64,000 bases of DNA, taken from the NCBI RefSeq assembly GCF_022701195.1, contig NZ_CP078089.1, positions 682,001-746,000 on the forward strand, in the 5' to 3' direction. Shown piece by piece: positions 17,201 through 25,292 of this stretch (within the stretch, counting starts at the first letter, position 1; each line of letters opens with the position of its first letter). This DNA is from Allobaculum mucilyticum. GTDB taxonomy: Bacteria; Bacillota_I; Bacilli_A; Erysipelotrichales; Erysipelotrichaceae. The notes under the pieces are model-generated. The model searched no databases. It was not told the DNA's origin and saw nothing but the letters and a program-made list of their open reading frames with translations. Position numbers and translations under genes: made by a program.

Positions 17201-17650
17201 CAATCCTTCAAGCCCTGCTGCCGACTTTGCGGCAAGCAGAAGCATATCTTCATAAAAAACAAAAAGTACACCAGCCGCAAAAATCCAGTCTCCTCTGACA
17301 ATGGTCTGCCCTTTTGCGATTCGTTTTCCGTTTACGTAAAGCGGCGTATTGTCTCCTGGCTGGATGATCCAGGCATCCTTCTTGGCAGTGATCTGAAAGC
17401 AGACATCCCTTGCCGGTTTTGAATCCGGCAGAGTCAGGCAGACAGAACCATCACTGTCCGGAAAGAGCGGGACAAATCCTGATGGCAGCCGGCAGATCAG
17501 GCTTGTCCCATCCGAGAGGATTTCGCCTGGCTGCAGGAGAGAAAAATCCGTCTGTCCATCCAGCTTCTCAAGCGTTTGTATATCAATAATCTGTGCGCTC
17601 TGCCGGTCAAATCGGACGAACTTACAGCAGAGTCCGTCGTCGCAGATCAT
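14198..17650 (-). CDS. essC: EssC-like FtsK/SpoIIIE ATPase of type VII secretion
   Basis: 1150 aa, shorter than the roughly 1450-1500 of classical EssC. Residues 1-145 look like beta-rich FHA-type repeats without the phosphobinding residues. Two membrane spans follow at about 199-215 and 223-243. A complete FtsK/SpoIIIE ATPase has Walker A GSTGSGKS (564-571) and Walker B LICVDEFG (668-675), plus the conserved LIDFKGGAF and STQKPAGVV. Two more ATPase-like domains follow, but their P-loop positions read VGSEAAL and FSTPSGR, so they are degenerate. The protein should be the motor that recognises and exports WXG100 substrates. AGGAG precedes the ATG, and the start overlaps the upstream gene by 29 bases. 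Confidence 0.9.
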   Translation of the reverse strand: MICDDGLCCKFVRFDRQSAQIIDIQTLEKLDGQTDFSLLQPGEILSDGTSLICRLPSGFVPLFPDSDGSVCLTLPDSKPARDVCFQITAKKDAWIIQPGDNTPLYVNGKRIAKGQTIVRGDWIFAAGVLFVFYEDMLLLAAKSAAGLEGLQPVLARRKENLVRCGSFFPAILPEPEQIRIEAPVNDESSSVESVSSPAGMMVISSLASAISVFLMNPGDLKSVLYSTMGSGLTAIAFVTWYARLGHRQKLKQKEKAQKVLSSYIAYLEQSAKKLDQKRLEQSQTFFDQLSRVESLDEAYRAALPGAGWQMPAGFRFAPTAQIELPQISWQLENERALAALRQLSMMKPEAPDWVLMPEGGVLDVSGWQTENLMDLFSVWVWMVWTERRRFAFVGFEESEVPEHPAVFLDERKLCFARSEAFLSFALLHPQIEWTLLSRQSIPENRLPPGCTFFDASSESNRSLSVYTQSAGHTGGQNDSQSDFRLHLGGEGMIPLCLHLDPKERKKKLRQSCFHTGPARNAAAPVPACLKQGPVRKDRPELVIDLAPGVRWDLIGEGPHALIAGSTGSGKSEGLCGALFQLAWMNSPRQVQFLLIDFKGGAFGAPLMDLAHTAGYLTNLQAGAITRMETALAAELSRRQNLISDWLLTHPGAEPSIEGCPQLGLSHILICVDEFGQLRQRAPEFMKSLQETARIGRSLGIHLILSTQKPAGVVDEQIWANSKSRLCFGVLDPADSREVLGHEEAAKLKAPGEFILQVQPSGEKRGRAYYLKNPADGKSQIEYLDEQAGWTVVERPSLQDELRRKILDLHEERRWILLPDPVLDAANSSQILIDCIDHTEVFSWRCSSMVLVGSEAALVQALTALLQDCPLPVSSTLDLPCADQIIDPAALWCLDEHPTRRVVILHHTEKADPVLLEKMMSSSQIHLILALGRIPFSLEGLVSRFEARIFLDLDSREQRSALFSGKTLSEQSYPACTAWIDRKEERLIIGQNTPALRQPVLSDRLPECRIELPAEKIEPAESALFLGQLTSSARPCFWKGQPLTLLFSTPSGRQAAETLLERLQLQDELFFSEKPQPQMICVYDLVLSGAEQLPVLALDAGKAGIWIFFGKGFEQAACLAGLQMPYERSGNALFFDGETLHDFISARVLET

Positions 17651-19499
17651 AGAATGCTCCTGCCAGAATGCCTGACAGTGTCACGCCTGCCGCAAGCGGC
17701 CAGAGCGGTACGCTTTGCAGCGTTCCTTCGTAAACCTCTTTTCCGTTCTGTCGCAAAGAAACACTCTGAGTCTGCAGCCCGGCCTGCAGCGCAACATACG
17801 GCTGGCCAAGTTCATCTTCACAAAGCGTGACTGGGGCAGTTTTGCCATCCACGCAGAGTGAATAGTCAGCCAGTGCATCATCGACATACAGACGGAGCGG
17901 TTCTCCCGGTTTCAGTTTCAGTCCGTCCGTCTTTTCAAATTCCCGGCAGAGCATCGTTTTCGAGACTCTGCTTTTTTCATTGCAGACTACTCTTCCATCT
18001 GAACAGAGCGTGTAATATTTCTCCACGCTTGTTCCGGGAACGCTGATTCGATGGGCCACCGGATCACTGAGCGGAACAACGGTCCAGGCGTTCGTCTGCT
18101 TTTCTTCCTGGGTATTGAGAATTTCCGCCCGGACTTCAAAGGATGTATCTTTTTCCCTCTCCAGTGCAGTTTTCAAATCCGGATAGCTCTTTTTTGTCTG
18201 TGTGGACTGCACGGTATAGGCGTGCAAAGAGCCGTTGGATACTTCAAGCTCAAGCGCACCGGCATCCCGGACAAATACCTTTTTTCCGGCACCGTATTCG
18301 CCTTCGCTGTTTTTCAGCTTTGCATTGACGGGCAGAGCGGGACTCTGGTGTTTTGCGACCGGCACGAATGGTGTCTGATTGTGGACCGGAAGCAAAGAAG
18401 AAGCATTCGCATAGATCGGCGATGACTGACGGGCTGATGGCTGGACCATTGCGACAGGGCTCCGGTCTTCCCGGGTTGAGCGAATCTCTTCTGCTTTGTG
18501 CGGTTCATTTGCGTCATTTTTTTCTGCAGCTTTCTGTTCTGGCTGACCAAGCGTGCCCGCTGAGATTCCCTCATCGGGCTGATTGGAAGGCTGGAGACTG
18601 TCCGGTGCAGGATCTGCATCCATGCCAGGTGCCGGTCTGTTTTCTTCCTGGTCCACCAGATTATTTGTGTTTGAAGGATCTTTTTGCGGTGCTGGATCGA
18701 GCGCTGCAGGAGTCTTTCCGGAACCTTCGGGCTTGGGGATCTGCGGTGTCCTGGACTCCGTCTTATCGAGCGGTCTGCTGGCTGCTGTGCCTGGTTTCTG
18801 AAGCGTATTTCCTTTGGGACGGACTGGACTGATCGGTGATGCGGCTGTGGGGGATTTCTTTGGGGTATCGGGTGTCTGTACAGGGGATGTTTTAGATGGA
18901 AGGGTTGCTTCAACCTGCCAGAACATACCGCCTGAACCATCCGGGCGGATCAGTTCGATGCTGTTTGACTCTGCTTCAAGCAGGCATTCGCAGACATCAC
19001 CTGTAAAGACATAGTCGCGGATCCCTGCTTCGCTTTCGATATGCAGAACGGTCCCTGCCGGTGCACCCGGAAGTTCAATGCGCAGCGTGCTGCTTTCAAG
19101 GCGAACGGTTCCCTGTACGTTAAACGGTGCTTTGGGAACGTAAGATTCGCCTGGCAGAGCTTCACTGGATGTCTCTTGGGCTGATCCGGCTTCTTCTGCA
19201 GGCTCTTCACTGGCTGCGTGCTGTTCGGGAAGCGGATCTACGTGAATCAGCTTTTCTGCGCTTTCCAGGATCTGCCCCTGGGCATTCTGCAGTTCGTAGC
19301 TGAGCATGTGATCGCCTTCGCCAAGGGTAAAATACAGCGAACCTACCGGACTGCCATCGATCAGGATGACGGATCTGGAAAGATCCGTCTGCTCAGAAGC
19401 GGACAGAAAAATCTGCTCGCCATTCTGAAGAATCTCCAGATGCGATTCGCTTTTTGCCGCTCCTGCTTCACTGAGCTGGACGGACTGAATCACGATCAT
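17622..19499 (-). CDS. Unknown tail-anchored beta-rich protein in the type VII locus
   Basis: 625 aa, not recognised. Two beta-sandwich-like regions (about 1-90 and 120-205) are followed by a long Pro/Ser/Gln/Glu-rich linker (about 205-385), a further beta-rich region (about 390-590) and one C-terminal membrane helix (VPLWPLAAGVTLSGILAGAF) ending DLRRRTLL. There is no signal peptide. The arginine tail suggests that the C-terminus is cytoplasmic and the bulk outside, which is odd without a signal sequence. An AAAGGAG site fixes the start. It sits between the kinase and EssC genes and overlaps EssC, so a structural role in the secretion machine is likely. It does not resemble EsaA or EssA. Confidence 0.75.
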   Translation of the reverse strand: MIVIQSVQLSEAGAAKSESHLEILQNGEQIFLSASEQTDLSRSVILIDGSPVGSLYFTLGEGDHMLSYELQNAQGQILESAEKLIHVDPLPEQHAASEEPAEEAGSAQETSSEALPGESYVPKAPFNVQGTVRLESSTLRIELPGAPAGTVLHIESEAGIRDYVFTGDVCECLLEAESNSIELIRPDGSGGMFWQVEATLPSKTSPVQTPDTPKKSPTAASPISPVRPKGNTLQKPGTAASRPLDKTESRTPQIPKPEGSGKTPAALDPAPQKDPSNTNNLVDQEENRPAPGMDADPAPDSLQPSNQPDEGISAGTLGQPEQKAAEKNDANEPHKAEEIRSTREDRSPVAMVQPSARQSSPIYANASSLLPVHNQTPFVPVAKHQSPALPVNAKLKNSEGEYGAGKKVFVRDAGALELEVSNGSLHAYTVQSTQTKKSYPDLKTALEREKDTSFEVRAEILNTQEEKQTNAWTVVPLSDPVAHRISVPGTSVEKYYTLCSDGRVVCNEKSRVSKTMLCREFEKTDGLKLKPGEPLRLYVDDALADYSLCVDGKTAPVTLCEDELGQPYVALQAGLQTQSVSLRQNGKEVYEGTLQSVPLWPLAAGVTLSGILAGAFYDLRRRTLL

Positions 19500-19589
19500 A
19501 CGTATCTCCTTTCTCTTCTTTTCTTATCTTTCAGGTTCTGTGCTGTCTGATCCTGTCTGTTCATCAGGGGTCTTTCTGAGACCAGGATT

Positions 19590-20960
19590 TCAGACAATGG
19601 GATTTTCCGCTGAGCCACTGGAGCTGGCGGATGGGTCATCTTCGCTTTGCGAATAGATCTTCCAGAGATCTGCCGCTTTGTTCTGCATGGCTTCTTCAAT
19701 CGGCGCAGGCAGCTTTATGCGCTCCATTCCCTCTTTGCGGCATTCAATCAGATAAGCGAGCGCATTGCGGCAGAGATCTTTTGACGGCTCTTCAAGAGGC
19801 GCAATCTGCTCAAAAAGAGAAGACAGCCTTGTCGATGTCAGGAAGACCTTCTGTTCACTGAGCACCTGAAAGAGCAGAACAAGCTGTTCGTCATACTGAA
19901 TCTGGGCTGGTACCTCCTCGATCAGCGCTTCAAGATCATCGCGCCGTATATCTTCATGGAGCATCAAAGCCAGCAGCGTCTGATCCAGCCGGACAGAAAA
20001 CTGATCCTTCTCTTTGGGCAGATGCGAATACAGATAGCCGGCAAGACCGAGATGGTTCTCGTTTAAAGCCGCCCTGGAAGCGAGCAGCCACTCCTGAAGT
20101 TCCACTCTTCCCTCTTTGTTTTCTTTCTGCTGGGCTGTCATCTTTTTGCAGTACTCGGCTGCAGAGGGAAGACGATCCTGCTGAACAGTCTCTTCACTCT
20201 GCTCTGCGGATTCATGACTAAGAACGCCCATGCCGATGGGAACCAGCGTGCCGGCAAGAATGAGCAGACAGGCAACGGCTGCTTTCGGGCGCAGCCTCTG
20301 AGCACGCCCAGCTGCCCGTTCGAGTTCACCAAGCGAGCGAAAACGCTTTTCAGGCTTTCTGCTTAAGGCGATCCAGCTGACAAGCGAGGGGCCGAGCAGT
20401 TTCAGATGCAGACGGCCAAGACCAATCTGGTCGGCTTTCTCACTCATCGGCAAACCCATTGCACCCTCTGGCGGCAGCGATTCACGGCTGGCAAGCAGCG
20501 GTCTGGAACTGCCGATTGGAAGTGCCGCATTGAAGTCAATCAGACAGGCGTGTCCATGGCGGATCAGAATGTTGTCCGCCTTCAGATCCAGATAGAGATA
20601 GCCTGCCTGATGGACCTGACTGACCAGCCGGATGATCTGACGGAAGATTTCTTCTTTCTGATGCCGGTCGGGCTTCTTTTCCAGCCAGTCATCCAGGCTT
20701 TCGCCTTCTAAAAACGTCTCGGAAAACCACAGACTCTGCTGACCGTAGCCCTGATCAAGCAGACGCGGCATCCAGCCGCTCTCGATCGCCTGCAGGACTT
20801 CAATTTCCATACGGAAAGCAGAAATCCAGCTCTGCATGGCATCCAGACAGACTTCTTTGACGATGACGTTCTGCTCACGGACTGCGTCATAGCCCAGATA
20901 CGTTTTCATCGCCGGCGTCTGTTTGAGAACCCGGATCTCCTGCGGCCGGGGACTACTCAT
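19590..20960 (-). CDS. EssB-like protein with a Hanks-type kinase domain
   Basis: 456 aa from the ATG at 20960, which has GGGAGG upstream. Residues 10-220 form a Ser/Thr kinase fold with Lys35 (VIVK), catalytic loop LDLKADN (D125, K127, N130) and metal-binding IDFN (D142). The glycine loop is poor, and HRD reads YLD. One membrane helix lies at about 226-246, followed by a 210-residue helical outer domain. The order kinase fold, one membrane helix, extracellular domain and the length match EssB/YukC (about 440 aa), whose kinase fold is inactive; here the key residues survive. It probably belongs to the secretion core and may phosphorylate neighbours. Its start overlaps the FHA gene by 8 bases. 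Confidence 0.8.
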   Translation of the reverse strand: MSSPRPQEIRVLKQTPAMKTYLGYDAVREQNVIVKEVCLDAMQSWISAFRMEIEVLQAIESGWMPRLLDQGYGQQSLWFSETFLEGESLDDWLEKKPDRHQKEEIFRQIIRLVSQVHQAGYLYLDLKADNILIRHGHACLIDFNAALPIGSSRPLLASRESLPPEGAMGLPMSEKADQIGLGRLHLKLLGPSLVSWIALSRKPEKRFRSLGELERAAGRAQRLRPKAAVACLLILAGTLVPIGMGVLSHESAEQSEETVQQDRLPSAAEYCKKMTAQQKENKEGRVELQEWLLASRAALNENHLGLAGYLYSHLPKEKDQFSVRLDQTLLALMLHEDIRRDDLEALIEEVPAQIQYDEQLVLLFQVLSEQKVFLTSTRLSSLFEQIAPLEEPSKDLCRNALAYLIECRKEGMERIKLPAPIEEAMQNKAADLWKIYSQSEDDPSASSSGSAENPIV

Positions 20961-22623
20961 GGAAGATGGCCTCCCGGCTTCCAAACCGAAGAACCATGCC
21001 GTCTTTCAGACGCATGCGCCGGATCACTTTTTTCTGGCCGATCCATGTTCCGTTGGTCGATCGCAGATCCTGTACATACCAGCGTCCATTGGCGCAGATA
21101 ATCCGGGCATGTTTCTGCGAAACTGTCGGATCGATCAGTGAAATGTCGCTGCTTTCCAGACGGCCGACCTCAATGTTCATGCGTTCAAGATCAAAACGGA
21201 CACCATCCGATTCCAGCCACGCAGCCGGGATGAACTCTTCGACAAGGACCGTGCTTTCCATCGAATCCTGCTCTTCCTCCTGGGCAGCCATCGGGCATCC
21301 TGTTTTTACGAGGTTCTGGGTCTGGAGGGCAAAGGAAGAAAGCTGTTCTGCATCGGTCCCGCTCTCTCTTCTGCTCTGCAAGGGCGATGCCGGCGCTTCG
21401 CATACCCGTAAAGCCGCGTTAGCGGATGCAGAAGACTGCATATACAGATGGTCATTGCTCTCCATAAAGAATTCCTCCTGCAGCTTTGAAAGCTTTGCGT
21501 TATCTGTCTGCGAAATCTGCATGGGCTGCTGCTTCTCCGCTTCATCTGTTTCAATTGCTTCTTCCTGCTGTTTCTTGCTCTGCCCGGAGAAGCCGGGTGT
21601 TTTCGAAGGAAGAAACGAGGCAAACAGCGCATCAAACTCATCGCCCTTTTCTGTTTCTGAAGACTTCAGATCTGATGAAGGCTCAGACGGTTGTTCGTTC
21701 TGCGCAAGCTGCAGATCCGCAAAAAAGTCATCCTGTACCTGCTGATCATTGGACATGACGGAAGGCACATCGTCCACTGGCTGCGTGATATGTTCTTCAA
21801 AAACGAGCGGTTCTGCATGAACGGCAGTCTGTCTGTCGAGTCTGGATTTTTTGCGTCCAGTTCTTCGGGATTTCTTTTTTGAACCGGAAGACATCTGGTC
21901 TGCAGATCGAATGGATTCTTCTGGATGAACCGGTACAGACTGGATCGCCTGCTCCAGTTCAGCTGGCCGGTCTGCAGGAGCCGCAAACGGATTCCTGTCG
22001 TGTTCATCCTTTAAAGGTTCATCCAGGGGATAGACCGGCTTGTGTGCATAGTAGGTACGCGGGCGATTATGAAATGAGAAACGCCGCCGGCTTTTTGTCT
22101 GAATGAGCCTGGCGCATTCTTCACAAATTTCTTCCAGTGAGAGACGGCCAAGGCTTCCCTGAAACAGAAGACCGGCTGCTTCATAGGCCTGCGAGTTCAG
22201 ATGCATGAGCAGCTCCTGCATGAAAGCCAGATAGTCCTCTTTTCGCTTCATCCAGGCTTCAAAAGCCAGAGGTGCCCTAGCAAATCGGATGGTTTCTCCT
22301 TTCCGGCTCAGATAAATGGCATCGCAAAGCGGCACAACCGGCTGACTTGCTCCGGCTTTATTGAGTGCTGCAAGCACCCCATGCAAAAAGAGCAGATCTT
22401 CTGCCGGCTCAAAGCCGACCTGCTTCAGAAAGTCCGACAGACTGACCAGACCCGTTGTGTCATAGATCACTTTTCTGTTTTGCGGATCCTTCTGAATCAT
22501 TTCCAGATAGAGCGGATCTGTGCCTTCTGTACAAAGAACCTGCTCGTCATAGAGATCTGGCTGCATGACGAAGATCTGCAGACTGGATGGCTCCCGGATC
22601 AGGCGGACTTTGTTTCGAATCAT
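20953..22623 (-). CDS. FHA-domain protein, first gene of the type VII locus
   Basis: 556 aa. Residues 1-190 form a conserved-looking alpha/beta domain similar in position to the DUF6382 modules seen in front of FHA domains. A low-complexity acidic and Ser/Gln-rich linker follows (about 200-450). The C-terminal FHA domain (about 465-550) keeps all binding residues: GR, SxxHA in VSQKHA, and STNGT. FHA domains bind phosphothreonine, so a natural partner is the kinase encoded next. AAAGGAG stands before the ATG. No membrane segment is seen, so it is cytoplasmic, although it could be recruited to the EssB-like kinase. Confidence 0.85.
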   Translation of the reverse strand: MIRNKVRLIREPSSLQIFVMQPDLYDEQVLCTEGTDPLYLEMIQKDPQNRKVIYDTTGLVSLSDFLKQVGFEPAEDLLFLHGVLAALNKAGASQPVVPLCDAIYLSRKGETIRFARAPLAFEAWMKRKEDYLAFMQELLMHLNSQAYEAAGLLFQGSLGRLSLEEICEECARLIQTKSRRRFSFHNRPRTYYAHKPVYPLDEPLKDEHDRNPFAAPADRPAELEQAIQSVPVHPEESIRSADQMSSGSKKKSRRTGRKKSRLDRQTAVHAEPLVFEEHITQPVDDVPSVMSNDQQVQDDFFADLQLAQNEQPSEPSSDLKSSETEKGDEFDALFASFLPSKTPGFSGQSKKQQEEAIETDEAEKQQPMQISQTDNAKLSKLQEEFFMESNDHLYMQSSASANAALRVCEAPASPLQSRRESGTDAEQLSSFALQTQNLVKTGCPMAAQEEEQDSMESTVLVEEFIPAAWLESDGVRFDLERMNIEVGRLESSDISLIDPTVSQKHARIICANGRWYVQDLRSTNGTWIGQKKVIRRMRLKDGMVLRFGSREAIFHE

Positions 22624-22745
22624 AAAATGCAGCTCCTTTCCGTGCAGACACTCATCTGTACGTGCCGCTGGCGGACTGTTCGCTTTTTTGAAGAAACAAA
22701 TCGCAAAAACCCGGAAAAACAGAAAAAGTCCGCCATAATCGAGCT

Positions 22746-23312
22746 ATGACGGAACATAAGAAAACTGAATTTATCCTGCAGCTTGTGCTGTGGGTCCTTC
22801 TTTGCGGGCTGTCGGTCTGGTTCTGTACGCTGTGTGATCCATGGAAAGAAAATCTGACCGGTCTTGCCTGGATTCGCTGCCATCAGATGGCTTGCGCTCT
22901 GTATGCCCTGCTGGCCTGTGTGTTAAACGGCTGGCTGTCTTTTCGTGCACTGAACCGGTATGGTGAAAAGAAGCAGGCAAAGATCTCTGTTCTTCTCTGG
23001 GCAATGATGGCTGCAGGTGCCCTACTGCCATGGGCACCCGAGTACGCAAGTGCGGCAGCTTCTGTAACCGGCAGTCTGCATCTGCTGCTTTGTTCAGCGT
23101 CTTTCTTTTTGCAGCTGATACTCTGGAGCCGGATCTGGTTTTCACCGATCAGCTCTTCTGTGCTTAGAAAACTTGCCGGATCAGTTCTTGCGGCCAGTCT
23201 TTTCTGTCTGGGCATTCTTGGCATCAGCCAGTGCGTCTCGCTGGTGTGCGAGATCGCCTATGCATGTCTGATCCCTGCTGTACTGCTCTTTTATAAGACA
23301 AACGCCCGCTAA
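22746..23312 (+). CDS. Unknown polytopic membrane protein
   Basis: 188 aa, about six predicted spans (residues roughly 10-30, 45-66, 79-97, 103-125, 136-160, 163-182). No family recognised. It is transcribed divergently from the type VII operon, 122 bases away. The ribosome binding site is weak and CATAAT lies close to the ATG, so the transcript may have a very short leader. Proximity alone links it to secretion. Confidence 0.55.
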   Translation: MTEHKKTEFILQLVLWVLLCGLSVWFCTLCDPWKENLTGLAWIRCHQMACALYALLACVLNGWLSFRALNRYGEKKQAKISVLLWAMMAAGALLPWAPEYASAAASVTGSLHLLLCSASFFLQLILWSRIWFSPISSSVLRKLAGSVLAASLFCLGILGISQCVSLVCEIAYACLIPAVLLFYKTNAR

Positions 23313-23340
23313 TTGGGGAAAAGAAAAAAGCCGCAGAAAA

Positions 23341-24603
23341 CTACTGGTCTTCGTACGACTCTTCAATCAACTGAGACTGTGCGATTTTGTCGAGATAGTT
23401 CTGGGCTTTTTCAACGTAGTAGAGGCGTCCGCCCGAGGAAATGGTTTTCTCGAAGTACATTTTTGCGACTACGTAATCTTCCTGAACAAACGAGATCAGG
23501 GCGATGTAGTAGCAGCATTCGGCTTTCATCGCATTGTAGGGAACGGCTTTGAGCAGAGCCAGGAAGTATTTCTTGGACTCATTGAAATCGCCGTCCATGA
23601 GATGGATCTTGTTTTCCAGCATTCCAAGCTGCTGACTTTTGATCATCATGCCCATTGCGCCGCGCGGCATGCGCAGACGTGTAATTTCCTGAGCGCATCG
23701 TTTCAGCCCTTCTTCATCTTTGAGCTGATAATCGCTGTTGCCCATCAGCGTGTAATAGGACAGCTGCGCGTTCATCGTGCCTCTCTGGTAGCAGATCAGG
23801 ACATCCTGAGCGAGCTTTGGCTCATCCAGATAAATCAGGCACTGGCTGATCAGAGCCCGGTTGCTTAGCTTGTAGTGCTTGCCTCTCTGTGAATAGGCGA
23901 TCAGAGCAGACATGCAGGCTTCCGGATCGCATTTATCGTAGAGAAGCTGAGCAATGGATTCAAATGCGCTTGTCCGCATCCGGTTGAGCTGCTGGAAGGC
24001 AAACATGCACACGAACAGAAGAATCATGACAATCCAGATATTGTCGAGGAAGAACAGAACGCAGAAGCAGGCCACGAAGCCAAGAAAATACGCAAACTGA
24101 ACAGTTGTTACCGTCTTTTTCACGCTGTGGCCAAGCGGTTCGTATTCTTCATCCATCGGATGACGGATCAGGTAGTCGGCAACGATATCGTCATCGCCGT
24201 TGATACCCGCTTCCTTCAGTTTCTTCTTCTGGGTGAGAATCAGGGAAATCCAGCCGTAAATACTTACGATGATCATCACAGGCAGAGTCAGAAGACCAGC
24301 CATGATCACCATGTCAGGGATCAGAATCAGAACGAAAAGGATCAGAAACATGGATCCCGAATAGTAGGTTGTAATCAGGTTGCCCAGCAGGAACACGTTA
24401 ACCAGCCCCGCAAATCCAAGTCCTGCCGACAGGCAGAGCAGATACGGATTGGAGGTAAACATCGCTGCGGTCTGGGCAGGAAGTGTCTCCTGAAGGACCT
24501 GCAGAAACAGGTCGCTTGAACTGAACATCAGCGTCATCAGAAAACCGCCAAGAAAAGCCAGAAACAGTGTCAGCAGCTGACGACGACACATGTATTTCCA
24601 CAT
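23341..24603 (-). CDS. Membrane protein with TPR-like C-terminal repeats
   Basis: 420 aa from the ATG at 24603 (GAGAGG eight bases upstream). The open frame extends 270 bases further upstream, but that part looks non-coding. About four N-terminal spans (residues 8-120) are followed by a charged cytoplasmic stretch (KKKLKEAGINGDDDIVADYL), two more spans (about 167-205) and then helical pairs with tetratricopeptide spacing (about 215-410). Proteins of this plan often scaffold membrane complexes. It converges with the gene at 22746 and lies just outside the type VII operon. No family assigned. Confidence 0.65.
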   Translation of the reverse strand: MWKYMCRRQLLTLFLAFLGGFLMTLMFSSSDLFLQVLQETLPAQTAAMFTSNPYLLCLSAGLGFAGLVNVFLLGNLITTYYSGSMFLILFVLILIPDMVIMAGLLTLPVMIIVSIYGWISLILTQKKKLKEAGINGDDDIVADYLIRHPMDEEYEPLGHSVKKTVTTVQFAYFLGFVACFCVLFFLDNIWIVMILLFVCMFAFQQLNRMRTSAFESIAQLLYDKCDPEACMSALIAYSQRGKHYKLSNRALISQCLIYLDEPKLAQDVLICYQRGTMNAQLSYYTLMGNSDYQLKDEEGLKRCAQEITRLRMPRGAMGMMIKSQQLGMLENKIHLMDGDFNESKKYFLALLKAVPYNAMKAECCYYIALISFVQEDYVVAKMYFEKTISSGGRLYYVEKAQNYLDKIAQSQLIEESYEDQ

Positions 24604-24936
24604 AGTAAAAACCTCTCTAAACAGGCTGCCGGATCTGCAGTAGACAGATTCGGCGTTAAAACATCTTATAAGATTATAGTAAAACAGGTCCGCAAAGATA
24701 TCGGAAAAGGTTTCGCCATGATGTGAAATTATGGTAGGTTTCCATTCCCATGTTTGTTTTTCGAATCTTCTTCGCTTTGCCTCTGGAATCAGAACAGAAT
24801 GGATTCTATTACTGCATACCCTGTTTCCCACATCCAGTTCTAACCCGCTTTTCTGAAGGTCAGACCGGATCATTTTGGGCTGTCCACTTGTGAAATAAAT
24901 AACTTTTAGAATTTTTGATTTTTTCTAAATTCGGGC
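24604..24936. other. Intergenic region upstream of the TPR gene and tRNA-Ser
   Basis: TATAAT on the minus strand (24673-24678) probably drives the TPR membrane gene; its -35 is unclear. No gene is seen in the rest. Confidence 0.4.
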
Positions 24937-24965
24937 TTGCCTTTTTCCTTCCAAACTCATAAGAT
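24937..24965 (+). promoter_or_regulatory. Promoter of tRNA-Ser
   Basis: TTGCCT, a 17-bp spacer and TAAGAT end 19 bases before the mature tRNA 5' end. Confidence 0.65.
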
Positions 24966-24984
24966 AAGTGAGCGTCAACCGAAT

Positions 24985-25074
24985 GGAGTCGTGTCCGAGC
25001 GGTTTAAGGTGCAGTCTTGGAAAGGCTGTGTAGGCGAAAGCTTACCCAGGGTTCGAATCCCTGCGACTCCGCCA
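24985..25074 (+). tRNA. tRNA-Ser (GGA)
   Basis: 90 nt including an encoded CCA. The acceptor stem GGAGTCG pairs with CGACTCC. The anticodon stem CAGTC / GGCTG encloses TTGGAAA, which gives anticodon GGA (serine, UCC/UCU). A long variable arm (TGTAGGCGAAAGCTTAC) identifies class II, and the T loop reads GGTTCGAATCC. Confidence 0.97.
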
Positions 25075-25242
25075 TTCGAATTTACCGGAATCCTTCCCCG
25101 ATGTATACGAAGGATTCGTCAAATATACTTCTGTTCATCTGAACAGCATCCCGCAGAATCTGCGGGATTTTTCTTTTTATCCGGTTTTCTTTTCTTCATT
25201 GGTCCATTTTAGTGAATCAGATGGACAGAGCACTGTCTTTTC

Positions 25243-25282
25243 GTGACAGATCAGGAAGGAAATTGTCACTTCAGGTTATAAT
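25243..25282 (+). promoter_or_regulatory. Operator-like inverted repeat and -10 of the XRE gene
   Basis: GTGACA (25243-25248) and TGTCAC (25264-25269) form an inverted repeat just upstream of TATAAT (25277-25282). The -10 ends only ten bases before the ATG, so the mRNA should be leaderless or nearly so. Autoregulation by the encoded HTH protein is a reasonable inference. Confidence 0.45.
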
Positions 25283-25292
25283 CTAAGCAGAT

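Noticed and set aside
24604-24873. N-terminal extension of the TPR membrane protein
   Set aside because: GAGAGG supports the start at 24603, and a TATAAT lies within the would-be extension.
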